Positions 1 to 6,333 of a stretch of DNA of 11,665 nucleotides are shown piece by piece. Source of the DNA: Cellvibrionales bacterium UBA4435 (lineage in GTDB: Bacteria; Pseudomonadota; Gammaproteobacteria; Pseudomonadales; Porticoccaceae). Both the position numbers and the translations under genes were made by a program. Position 1 is the first letter of the stretch. Every line of letters starts with the position of its first letter. The DNA lies in the NCBI GenBank assembly GCA_002390525.1, contig DGPR01000012.1, forward strand, positions 2,833 to 14,497. Reading direction: 5' to 3'. The notes under the pieces were generated by a model. It was given only the letters and a program-made list of their open reading frames with translations, had not been told where the DNA came from and searched no databases.

Positions 1-2
1 TA

Positions 3-242
3 GCAGATATATTTATACTACAAACAGGGTCTTTTAAGACTAGTTTAGAGGCAGACACTTTAAGAAAAAAACTGGAGCTTCTTGATTTAAATACATCAGT
101 TGAGATGTTCACTACAAAAAAAAATGAAGTTTGGAATCGTGTAATGGTAGGACCATTTTCTAGCTTAGCAAAAATAGCTGAGACTCAAAAAGTCTTGAAT
201 GCAAATAAAATTGACTCTTTGCTACTGAAGAGAAAAAAATAG
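3..242 (+). CDS. SPOR-domain protein, C-terminal end (partial; FtsN-like position)
   Basis: The 5' end lies outside the window; 79 codons in frame from base 3 end at a TAG at 240-242. The visible part reads as a SPOR domain: an N-terminal strand with LQTGSFKTSLEAD, then a helix (ADTLRKKLELLDL), then a strand pair with WNRVMVGPFSSLAKIAE, then a final helix and a basic tail (LLLKRKK). The QxGSF and RVxVGPF signatures are typical of the family. SPOR domains bind denuded glycan strands of septal peptidoglycan in the periplasm. In Pseudomonas and E. coli an FtsN or FtsN-like gene lies directly upstream of hslV, so this is probably that gene, although here four reverse-strand genes intervene. The transmembrane and linker parts are not visible, so FtsN itself cannot be confirmed. 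It converges with smrA across only 24 bp. Confidence 0.85.
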   Translation, partial: ADIFILQTGSFKTSLEADTLRKKLELLDLNTSVEMFTTKKNEVWNRVMVGPFSSLAKIAETQKVLNANKIDSLLLKRKK

Positions 243-266
243 AAGTAAGATTTCAAACAAATTAAA

Positions 267-809
267 TTAATATGTTCTGTAGTTATTTAGTAGCACATAA
301 GTGGCTCCTGTTCCTCCATGCTGAGCCTTGGCGCTATGAAGGGCTCTTACTGTATCAATTTCTTTTAACCAACTATTCGTCCAACTTTTTAGTAGGGCAG
401 GTTTTTCCCTCCCCTCCCCTCGTCCATGCACGATAAGTACGATACTAAAATCTTCATTTATGCACTCTTCTATAAAGTTAAGTAACTCGATTTTTGCTTG
501 GATAACACTCATACCATGAAGGTCAATTGATGACTGGATAGGAAGCTTTCCCTGACGTAATTTTTTAAAAATTCTGCTATCAAGATCTTTTTGTTTGAAG
601 CATAAAATCTCTCTAGGATCTACTTGATCAAAAACATCTTTTGGCAAAATACGTTCAGATCGCTCCATAGTCTTTTTTTGTGCAGATTCACTTCGAGATC
701 CTAAATCTAATATTGTGGGTTTTTTTTTTGACAAATTTACCCTATTGGCATTCAAACGCTTCACGCCAGACATTTCTTTCTGAAAAGATTCTCTATCATC
801 TTCGTGCAT
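267..809 (-). CDS. smrA: Smr-domain protein, SmrA (YdaL) type
   Basis: A 180-residue protein with a C-terminal Smr domain at about residues 94-175. It shows the DLHG motif (96-99), HGRG (128-131) and HGGTGA (164-169). These are the conserved motifs of Smr domains, which are linked to nicking or cleavage of nucleic acids; in the paralogue SmrB the domain cleaves mRNA at collided ribosomes. The N-terminal part (DDRESFQKEM, then FKQKDL...KLRQGK) resembles E. coli YdaL/SmrA as I remember it more than SmrB, and unlike that protein this one keeps the DLHG motif. The length is normal for SmrA. It is the last gene of the reverse-strand run, starting 19 bp after the cysE stop with only a weak Shine-Dalgarno, so it is probably cotranscribed with cysE. 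The family call is firm; SmrA versus another Smr paralogue is less so, and a cellular role for SmrA is not well established. Confidence 0.85.
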   Translation of the reverse strand: MHEDDRESFQKEMSGVKRLNANRVNLSKKKPTILDLGSRSESAQKKTMERSERILPKDVFDQVDPREILCFKQKDLDSRIFKKLRQGKLPIQSSIDLHGMSVIQAKIELLNFIEECINEDFSIVLIVHGRGEGREKPALLKSWTNSWLKEIDTVRALHSAKAQHGGTGATYVLLNNYRTY

Positions 810-828
810 GAAAAAATCTCGTTAGTAT

Positions 829-1644
829 TTAATTATCTGTATTAATAGCTTGATTCATTTCTCTTGAAGGCTCATCTTCCTCTGGACATCCAACAATCTT
901 AGATGGGACTCCAGCAACGGTGGTATGAGGCGGAACTGCATCAAGAACAAGACTTCCTGCCCCAACTTTTGCCCCAATTCCTATTTCTATATTACCAAGG
1001 ATTTTTGCACCTGCTGCGATCATCACTCCAGTCCTAATTTTTGGATGCCTATCGCCATCCCCTAAACCTGTTCCACCTAAAGTAACAGAATGTAAAAGAG
1101 AAACATTGTCATCTATAACTGTTGTTTCTCCTATAACCAAACCAGTGGCATGATCTATCATGATTCCCCCGCCAATTGTTGCAGCAGGATGGATGTCTAC
1201 AGAAAAAATCTCTGAAGCTCTATTTTGTATGTATAACGCTAGATTTTTTCTATTTTTTTTCCATAGAGAATGAGTCACACGATACACTTGAAGTGCATGA
1301 AAACCTTTAAAATAAAGCAGAGGCAGATGATATTTCTTACAGGCAGGATCTCTTTCGATATATGCAACAAGATCCATTCTAATTTGCCTTTTGATAGTAT
1401 CATCTGTAGAGAGAGTTTCGCCTATTATCAATTTCAAAGCATCCAAGGAAACAATATTGCTTTTTAGTTGTTCTGCTAGAATCCAAGCCAGCGCACCCTC
1501 TAAAGACTCTTGTTTTAATACCGCATTTTGCAAAAACTGGTGAAGTAATTTTTCTTCTTTAACGCATCCTACACACTCTAAAATGATGGTAGCCCACAGT
1601 GAATCGTGAGTAATTAATTTTGATGTACTGTTATTATTTTTCAT
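829..1644 (-). CDS. cysE: Serine O-acetyltransferase (CysE)
   Basis: Transfers acetyl from acetyl-CoA to L-serine to give O-acetylserine, the committed step of cysteine synthesis in the cytosol. The 271-residue protein has the helical N-terminal SATase domain (about 13-117) followed by a left-handed beta-helix of hexapeptide repeats (about 140-250). Residues matching the E. coli active site are present at an offset of +7: D99 in RDPA, the D164-H165 pair in DHATG, and H200 in DRHPKIR. M263 matches E. coli Met256, a position tied to cysteine feedback. The C-terminus ends ...QAINTDN, about nine residues short of the E. coli protein and without the terminal isoleucine that docks into CysK. Its ATG overlaps the stop of the M15 peptidase gene (ATGA, 1641-1644) with no evident Shine-Dalgarno, which suggests translational coupling. 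Confidence 0.97.
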   Translation of the reverse strand: MKNNNSTSKLITHDSLWATIILECVGCVKEEKLLHQFLQNAVLKQESLEGALAWILAEQLKSNIVSLDALKLIIGETLSTDDTIKRQIRMDLVAYIERDPACKKYHLPLLYFKGFHALQVYRVTHSLWKKNRKNLALYIQNRASEIFSVDIHPAATIGGGIMIDHATGLVIGETTVIDDNVSLLHSVTLGGTGLGDGDRHPKIRTGVMIAAGAKILGNIEIGIGAKVGAGSLVLDAVPPHTTVAGVPSKIVGCPEEDEPSREMNQAINTDN

Positions 1645-2327
1645 ATTTGATTTTTAATTTTTTTATTTAAAATAAACTTGAGGAATATTTCTTCAAGATT
1701 GCTAGCCACAATACTACTGAACAATAATTTATTTGGGTCAATGATCTTTTCCACATAAGAAATATTTAATTCATTTTCAAGCTTTTCAGCTATAGGAGTA
1801 TAACTTAAATGCCAAGGCTCTATAGCAACACCCCCATTATCGACAGAATATGGAGTATTAAAATTGAAATTTATTGAATTAATTCTCAGCCACTTTGATA
1901 GCTCATAAAAAGGTCCTCCTACATCATATTCTGCAGTAATAAGCTGAGGTTGATATTTCTCAGGAACGGCAGCTGCGTCCCAGACATCAATATCAGTACC
2001 CCAATGATGCCTTGAGCAACCTGGCAATGCAGACCAACGTAAAATTGCAAAGACTTTTTGTGCTTCTGATAGACTATGAAAATCCATAGATTGACCATGA
2101 TAATCAAGCACTTCTCTTTTTCCTAAGGCTTTCTCATTCCAAATTAATAACTGGCGCTCATAAGAGCGAAAACCGCTTGCTATCCTGAGATCGAAACCTT
2201 GTTTTCCAGCGGCAGCTTTTAACAAATTGAAGGGCTCCATAATTTCTGTGTGTATTAAGCATTTATTGTCAAGACTTGCTAAATGTAATTGCGTTTTTCC
2301 GCTCACAATATCTGTTATTTTTTGCAT
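1641..2327 (-). CDS. M15-family zinc metallopeptidase (VanY/D-Ala-D-Ala carboxypeptidase-like)
   Basis: A 228-residue protein with the M15B signatures: IASGFRSYERQ (49-59), PGCSRHHWGTDID (102-114) and EPWHLSY (170-176). By family alignment the zinc ligands are H107, D114 and H173, with E170 as the catalytic acid. Such enzymes trim D-Ala-D-Ala or related peptidoglycan peptides in the periplasm. No signal peptide or membrane segment is visible; the first 30 residues are mixed and polar (MQKITDIVSGKTQLH), so either export is by another route or the enzyme acts on cytosolic peptides. The last 30 residues carry a hydrophobic stretch and a basic tail (FLKFILNKKIKNQI) beyond the catalytic domain. 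The stop overlaps the cysE start by 4 bp. The Shine-Dalgarno is weak. The family call is firm; the exact substrate is unknown. Confidence 0.88.
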   Translation of the reverse strand: MQKITDIVSGKTQLHLASLDNKCLIHTEIMEPFNLLKAAAGKQGFDLRIASGFRSYERQLLIWNEKALGKREVLDYHGQSMDFHSLSEAQKVFAILRWSALPGCSRHHWGTDIDVWDAAAVPEKYQPQLITAEYDVGGPFYELSKWLRINSINFNFNTPYSVDNGGVAIEPWHLSYTPIAEKLENELNISYVEKIIDPNKLLFSSIVASNLEEIFLKFILNKKIKNQI

Positions 2328-2364
2328 TTATAAACCCAGGAATAATATTTTTGTTGAGACCAAA

Positions 2365-2370
2365 ATTATA
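2365..2370 (-). promoter_or_regulatory. Possible -10 element for the M15 peptidase-cysE-smrA run
   Basis: A perfect TATAAT on the minus strand lies 38 bp upstream of the M15 peptidase start. No convincing -35 hexamer is found 16-18 bp further upstream; that position overlaps the palindrome at 2384-2393. In such an AT-rich spacer a chance match is likely, and the three genes could instead be read through from the lipoprotein gene. Confidence 0.3.
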
Positions 2371-2383
2371 AAAAATGTCTTAC

Positions 2384-2393
2384 ACTAATTAGT
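2384..2393. repeat. 10-bp perfect palindrome, possible operator
   Basis: ACTAATTAGT reads the same on both strands. It lies just downstream of the lipoprotein stop and where the -35 element of the possible M15-cysE promoter would be. A repressor dimer could bind here, but a 10-bp AT-rich palindrome can also occur by chance. Confidence 0.3.
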
Positions 2394-2399
2394 AAAAGG

Positions 2400-2870
2400 C
2401 TACAGGTTATATTTATCAGCTAAATTAATTTGCCCAGATTTCTCTGAAACAACTGGAAGCTTCCACCATACAGAGCTTACTTTAGTAACTAGATCATACC
2501 TAATAATCCCATCTTTATTTTTAATTGCTGACTCTAAAATCCTAAGAGCTGAAAAAATATTCACGTTAACCTTAAACTGAACCTGTGTTTTTCCAAGAGC
2601 AGAGATCGGCTTTAGGCCGTATACTACACCGCTTATTTGCTCAATATTTTCTAAATCTAAACGGTAAGAGAATCGAGATATATGTAGATCTTCATTCGTC
2701 GGATTTTCAATTGTGAAATGAACTAAAATTACTTGGTCAAGGCCCTTGCGGTCTAGGGACTGGAGGTGAGTTAATTCAATATCTGGTGTTTGATATGCAC
2801 TGCTTACCAGTGCACATGAAACTAAAAGTACACTTGATAGCAAAAGTAAGGCTGCTTTTATCTCTCTCAT
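2400..2870 (-). CDS. LEA type 2 (WHy-domain) family lipoprotein
   Basis: A 156-residue predicted lipoprotein. It has a short charged N-terminus (MREIK), a hydrophobic core (AALLLLSSVLL) and the lipobox L-V-S-C with Cys19 as the lipidated residue. The residue after Cys is Ala, which by the Lol rule predicts the outer membrane. The mature part has the beta-rich LEA14/WHy pattern: a strand with VHFTIENPTNEDLHI, then FSYRLDLENI and a later VQFKVNVNI strand. The Asn-Pro pair after the first strand is a hallmark. The molecular function of bacterial members is unclear. I prefer the ATG at 2868-2870 over the TTG one codon earlier: AAGAAG lies 5 bp before the ATG but only 2 bp before the TTG. The gene diverges from hslV across about 236 bp. 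Confidence 0.75.
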   Translation of the reverse strand: MREIKAALLLLSSVLLVSCALVSSAYQTPDIELTHLQSLDRKGLDQVILVHFTIENPTNEDLHISRFSYRLDLENIEQISGVVYGLKPISALGKTQVQFKVNVNIFSALRILESAIKNKDGIIRYDLVTKVSSVWWKLPVVSEKSGQINLADKYNL

Positions 2871-3033
2871 CAAGTCTTCTTAATCAGGTAGAAATCTATA
2901 ACTACTCGTGGAGTATTAATATTCATATTACCTACATTACCAAATACATTAATAGTTTCCAGTAAAATAATCTTATATTTATTTATTATGTCATTATGTT
3001 TGAAGGGTAGTATTTATTACATATGTTTTTTTA

Positions 3034-3063
3034 CTATTGAATTTAGGTAATTCAGTCCCCATT
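3034..3063 (+). promoter_or_regulatory. Predicted sigma-32 (heat-shock) promoter of hslVU
   Basis: The -35 side reads CTATTGAA (3034-3041) and the -10 side TCCCCATT (3056-3063), with 15 bp between TTGAA and CCCCAT. This matches the RpoH consensus (CTTGAAA, 11-16 bp, CCCCATnT) far better than sigma-70. Transcription would start near 3069-3072, leaving an untranslated leader of roughly 35-40 bases before hslV. E. coli hslVU is a known sigma-32 operon, which supports the call. Confidence 0.75.
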
Positions 3064-3093
3064 AAGAATGTATAGTTAAAAAAATGATTCACA

Positions 3094-3100
3094 AAAGGAG
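3094..3100 (+). promoter_or_regulatory. Ribosome binding site of hslV, supports a TTG start
   Basis: AAAGGAG ends 6 bp before the TTG at 3107-3109. There is no in-frame ATG near the conserved N-terminus, so this strong site decides the rare TTG start. Confidence 0.8.
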
Positions 3101-3106
3101 AGACCC

Positions 3107-3655
3107 TTGGAGCAATATCGCGGTACTACAATCCTTTCGGTTCGACGAAATGGCAAAGTAGTTATAGGTGGAGATGGTCAGGTGACCTTCGGGAATACAG
3201 TCATGAAAGGTAACGCAAAAAAAGTTAGGCGACTTTATAATGACGAAGTCATTGCTGGTTTTGCAGGTGGGACCGCTGATGCTTTCACACTTTTTGAGAG
3301 ATTTGAAATTAAGCTCGAACAGCATGAAGGTAATTTAACTCGTGCAGCTGTAGAGCTCGCAAAAGACTGGAGATCCGATCGAATCTTAAGAAAATTAGAA
3401 GCTCTGCTTGCTGTTGCAAATAAAGATGCATCTCTAATAATTACGGGCAATGGTGATGTAATACAACCTGAAGATGATCTAATAGCTATTGGTTCTGGTG
3501 GTCCTTTCGCACAAGCAGGTGCAAGGGGATTAATCGACAATACAGATCTTGACGCGAAGTCCATTGTACAAAAAAGCCTTGAGATAGCCGCTGATATTTG
3601 TATTTATACAAATCATAACCGCACAATAGAAGTATTAGATTGCAGTGATAAATAA
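3107..3655 (+). CDS. hslV: HslV, peptidase subunit of the HslUV protease
   Basis: The cytosolic threonine peptidase that forms a double hexameric ring and degrades proteins fed by HslU. The 182-residue protein starts [14 protein letters not shown]. Residues 1-6 form a short propeptide ending in Gly, to be removed so that Thr7 becomes the catalytic N-terminal nucleophile. E. coli lacks this propeptide, while several other proteobacteria have it. Conserved family blocks follow: [20 protein letters not shown] (22-41), [31 protein letters not shown] and [15 protein letters not shown], with [12 protein letters not shown] near the end. The length is normal. The start is TTG with a strong Shine-Dalgarno. 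hslU begins 30 bp downstream, forming an operon probably driven by the heat-shock promoter upstream. Confidence 0.98.
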   Translation: MEQYRGTTILSVRRNGKVVIGGDGQVTFGNTVMKGNAKKVRRLYNDEVIAGFAGGTADAFTLFERFEIKLEQHEGNLTRAAVELAKDWRSDRILRKLEALLAVANKDASLIITGNGDVIQPEDDLIAIGSGGPFAQAGARGLIDNTDLDAKSIVQKSLEIAADICIYTNHNRTIEVLDCSDK

Positions 3656-3685
3656 CCTTAAAAAATTACACCTTAATGAGGCCTT

Positions 3686-5020
3686 ATGATTATGTCCAAT
3701 ATGACACCTCGTGAAATTGTTCACGAATTAGATACCCATATAATAGGTCAACAAACAGCTAAGCGATCTGTTGCCATTGCTTTAAGGAATCGGTGGCGAC
3801 GTATGAATCTTGATGGAGATTTGCGATCTGAAGTAACACCAAAAAATATACTCATGATTGGTCCAACAGGTGTAGGTAAAACTGAAATAGCTCGCAGATT
3901 AGCTAAATTAGCTAATGCTCCTTTCGTCAAAGTCGAAGCAACAAAGTTCACTGAAGTTGGTTATGTTGGAAAAGATGTAGAATCTATAATTCGAGATTTA
4001 GTAGAGGTCTCAATAAAAAAATTACGCAGCCAAGAAATACAAAAGGCTCAGCACAGAGCTGCCGATAATGCAGAAGAGAGGGTCTTAGATGCCCTATTGC
4101 CTCCCTTAAAAAATAATCCAACTGATGATCGACAAAAATCAACAAGTCGGCAGCTTATGCGAAAAAAACTCCGCGAGAATCTCCTGGATGACAAAGAAAT
4201 TGAAGTCGATGTGAGTAAGATTTCCCCAGGCATTGAAATTATGTCTCCTCCTGGTATGGAAGAAATGACAAGTCAGCTACAAAATATGTTCTCATCTATA
4301 GAAAAAAATAAAACAAATAAACTCAGAATGACTGTAGCCCAAGCTATTGCAAGACTCACAGAAGAGGAGGCTTCTAAGCTTATCAATGAAGAGGAGCTCA
4401 AGGTAAGAGCGTTAGAGTCCGCTGAAGAAAATGGGATTGTTTTTATCGATGAAATTGATAAAGTTGCAAAGAGTGGAGGGAATTCCGGTGCCGATATTTC
4501 AAGAGAGGGGGTTCAGCGTGACCTTTTGCCTTTAATAGAAGGTTGCACTGTTGCAACCAAATATGGAATGATAAAAACAGACCATATTTTGTTCATAGCT
4601 TCCGGCGCATTTCATTTATCAAAACCATCTGATTTAATTCCAGAAATGCAAGGTAGACTTCCGATAAGGGTTGAACTCAGCTCACTTTCAAGCGAAGACT
4701 TTGAAAAAATTCTTACGGAGCCTAGAGCTTCTCTCACAGAACAATATCATGAACTACTTGCAACAGAAGGACTAAATGTAGTTTTTCATGCCGATGGGGT
4801 GAAGCGTGTTGCTGAAATAGCTTACGAAATTAATGAGCGCACAGAAAATATTGGTGCACGTAGACTGCATACTATTATGGAAAAGCTTCTTGAGGAAATC
4901 TCTTTTAGTGCATCTGATCTTGCACAAAAGGGGAAAAATATTGATATAGATTTAGAGTATGTAAATAAACAGTTAGATCACATATCACAAGATGACGATC
5001 TATCTAGATTTATCTTATGA
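3686..5020 (+). CDS. hslU: HslU, AAA+ unfoldase of the HslUV protease
   Basis: The hexameric ATPase that unfolds substrates and threads them into HslV. The 444-residue protein has Walker A GPTGVGKT (59-66), the pore loop GYVG (92-95), the inserted I-domain (about 108-245), Walker B VFIDEID (252-258), and the sensor-2 region [10 protein letters not shown] near residue 395. It ends DDLSRFIL; the HslU C-terminus is known to insert between HslV subunits and activate them, so the pair should be functional. Two starts are possible: ATG at 3686, where TGAGG lies 4 bp upstream, or ATG at 3692, which gives [10 protein letters not shown] and matches the E. coli N-terminus exactly but has 10-bp spacing. 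The difference is two residues. Confidence 0.98.
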   Translation: MIMSNMTPREIVHELDTHIIGQQTAKRSVAIALRNRWRRMNLDGDLRSEVTPKNILMIGPTGVGKTEIARRLAKLANAPFVKVEATKFTEVGYVGKDVESIIRDLVEVSIKKLRSQEIQKAQHRAADNAEERVLDALLPPLKNNPTDDRQKSTSRQLMRKKLRENLLDDKEIEVDVSKISPGIEIMSPPGMEEMTSQLQNMFSSIEKNKTNKLRMTVAQAIARLTEEEASKLINEEELKVRALESAEENGIVFIDEIDKVAKSGGNSGADISREGVQRDLLPLIEGCTVATKYGMIKTDHILFIASGAFHLSKPSDLIPEMQGRLPIRVELSSLSSEDFEKILTEPRASLTEQYHELLATEGLNVVFHADGVKRVAEIAYEINERTENIGARRLHTIMEKLLEEISFSASDLAQKGKNIDIDLEYVNKQLDHISQDDDLSRFIL

Positions 5021-5066
5021 TTTAAAAAATTTATTAGGCATAAATAGTATGAAAAATAGGATATAA

Positions 5067-5441
5067 GTGACTCCAAAGCAAATCAAGCTAAACAAAAAAG
5101 AAGGGAATTTATGCTTATACTTTGAACTAATAGGTAATTTTCTTCTGTCTGGCGAATATCTGCGTATCCATTCACCGAGTGCAGAAGTCAAAGGCCATGG
5201 TAAGGGGCAAGGTGTTCTTCAATATGGAAAAGAATTTGTCAAAATTTCTTCTGTTGAATCTGTTGGAAACTATGCCTTAAGATTAACATTTAGTGATAAT
5301 CATAGTAGCGGTATATACACATGGGAATATCTCTATGATCTTGCTATTAACTATAATAAATATTGGGGCGACTATCTGGAAGCATTGAGTAAATCTGGTA
5401 AACATCGTGACCCAAACATTCAGACTATTGAGTTTATTTAA
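5067..5441 (+). CDS. DUF971 (GBBH-like N-terminal domain) protein
   Basis: A 124-residue cytosolic protein that is almost entirely a DUF971 domain. Typical conserved blocks are LRIHSPSAEVKGHGKGQG (33-50), VESVGNYALRLTFSDNHSSGIYTWEYLYDL (63-92) and a trailing YWGDYLEAL. The domain also forms the N-terminal part of gamma-butyrobetaine hydroxylase, where it holds zinc; in related Fe-S proteins it occurs fused to other domains. The function of stand-alone members is not established. The start is a GTG with a weak TAGGAT 4 bp before it; no in-frame ATG fits better. It follows hslU by 46 bp, the same place as in Pseudomonas, so it is probably cotranscribed with hslVU and could be heat-induced. Confidence 0.88.
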   Translation: MTPKQIKLNKKEGNLCLYFELIGNFLLSGEYLRIHSPSAEVKGHGKGQGVLQYGKEFVKISSVESVGNYALRLTFSDNHSSGIYTWEYLYDLAINYNKYWGDYLEALSKSGKHRDPNIQTIEFI

Positions 5442-5453
5442 AAAACTTGAGGT

Positions 5454-5475
5454 CATCTAAATATAAATTTAGATG
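5454..5475. repeat. Inverted repeat: 9-bp perfect arms with a 4-base loop
   Basis: CATCTAAAT and ATTTAGATG flank the loop ATAA, just after the DUF971 stop. There is no T-tract behind it and only two GC pairs per arm, so it is a poor intrinsic terminator. It could mark an mRNA 3' end or be an operator for the next gene, whose possible -10 (GATAAT, 5476-5481) begins immediately after the repeat. Confidence 0.45.
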
Positions 5476-5507
5476 GATAATTAAAATTCAGTAAAAATGG
5501 AGGGGTT

Positions 5508-5897
5508 ATGGCCGGTATTCGATGGATTTTAGGGTCTTTGATATTATTTCTAAACTGGGTTTTTTCTCCAAAATCTATAGTAAGGAATTCTGTTTTGCAA
5601 AAAGAAATAGACCAACAATTCTCAGGTTTTACATTATTTCACTATCCTGCTTGTCCTTTTTGTGTAAAAGTCCGCAGAGTGATGAAAAAATATAATCTAT
5701 CTTTAAAGCTTGTAGACCCAAGAAACTGTGAAACTGGGATGCAAGATTTGATTAAGGGTGGAGGTAAGCTTAAAGTGCCTTGTCTAAGAATACAAAATAA
5801 CAACGAAGGTGCAATCTGGATGTATGAGTCATCAAGCATTATAAGCTTTCTTAAATCCCAAATACCCGAAGCCCAAGAGATCAATGATGCAAAATAA
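5508..5897 (+). CDS. Membrane-anchored glutaredoxin-like protein (GST N-terminal fold)
   Basis: A 129-residue protein. Residues 4-19 (IRWILGSLILFLNWVF) form a single hydrophobic segment, a likely inner-membrane anchor. A thioredoxin-fold domain follows (about 40-118), with FTLFHYPACPFCVKVRR carrying the redox motif CPFC (C49, C52), and KVPCL with the cis-proline P91 that shapes the glutathione site. The last part, MYESSSIISFL, matches the E-S-x-x-I motif that binds the gamma-glutamyl end of glutathione. It probably reduces disulfides or glutathionylated thiols. Topology is not certain: with no positive charge before residue 5 either side of the membrane is possible. A strong GGAGGGG precedes the ATG. 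The stop lies inside the next gene, so the two are likely cotranscribed. Confidence 0.8.
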   Translation: MAGIRWILGSLILFLNWVFSPKSIVRNSVLQKEIDQQFSGFTLFHYPACPFCVKVRRVMKKYNLSLKLVDPRNCETGMQDLIKGGGKLKVPCLRIQNNNEGAIWMYESSSIISFLKSQIPEAQEINDAK

Positions 5898-6303
5898 AGT
5901 AACCAGTGGCTCTTGTCTATGCGGCAAAGTGTCTTACGAATTTTCAGGAAATTTAGGCATTTTTCAATATTGCCACTGTAGCAGATGCAGGAAGTTTACG
6001 GGTAGCGCTTTCGCTTCAAATATATTAGTTGCTTTAGATGATTTCAAGTGGATCACTGGTAATGAGTTAGTTGGAAGATTTGAACCAGAAGAAACTAAGC
6101 ACTTTGCAACATCTTTTTGCAAAAATTGCGGCTCTTCACTCCCATGGAAAGCTAAAACAAATAAAGCTATTGTCGTTCCTGCAGGCACAACCGATACAAA
6201 TCCCCCAATAAACCCCTCACAAAATATTTTCTGGGACTCAAAGGCATCATGGTTCAAAGATTCAAGCGACTTGATAAAACACGACAAATTACCAGTAAAA
6301 TAA
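5884..6303 (+). CDS. GFA-family (CENP-V/GFA) zinc protein
   Basis: A 139-residue protein with the GFA zinc-binding cysteines: CLC (C11, C13), CHCSRC (C30, C32, C35) and FCKNC (C79, C82). The GSCLCGKVSYEF and CSRCRKFTGSAFASN blocks are highly typical. The founding member, Gfa of Paracoccus, was described as speeding the joining of formaldehyde and glutathione, but most members have no proven reaction and some act on other substrates. The start overlaps the glutaredoxin gene by 14 bp; ATG at 5884 or 5887 is possible, and CAAGAGA just upstream is a weak Shine-Dalgarno. The tight link to a glutathione-type redox protein hints at a glutathione-related role, which is inference. It converges with the next gene across 30 bp. 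Confidence 0.88.
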   Translation: MMQNKVTSGSCLCGKVSYEFSGNLGIFQYCHCSRCRKFTGSAFASNILVALDDFKWITGNELVGRFEPEETKHFATSFCKNCGSSLPWKAKTNKAIVVPAGTTDTNPPINPSQNIFWDSKASWFKDSSDLIKHDKLPVK

Positions 6304-6333
6304 ATACTAATCATTAAAATTATAGGTTGTTTT

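Noticed and set aside
1270..1467. A 65-codon plus-strand frame inside cysE
   Set aside because: It is antisense to the conserved CysE N-terminal domain and has no coding signature of its own.
2915..2950. Repeated ATTACC units in the lipoprotein-hslV gap as a regulator binding array
   Set aside because: There are only two short AT-rich copies without regular spacing, well within chance for this base composition.
3057..3076. A sigma-70 promoter before hslV using TATAGT at 3071
   Set aside because: No acceptable -35 lies 16-18 bp upstream, and the sigma-32 match in the same place is much better.
3235..3564. A 109-codon frame on the minus strand inside hslV
   Set aside because: It is a shadow of the highly conserved hslV frame, with no ribosome site or family resemblance.
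6304..6333. A shared bidirectional terminator between the GFA gene and the convergent lipoprotein gene
   Set aside because: A T-run is present, but I could not find a stable stem beside it.
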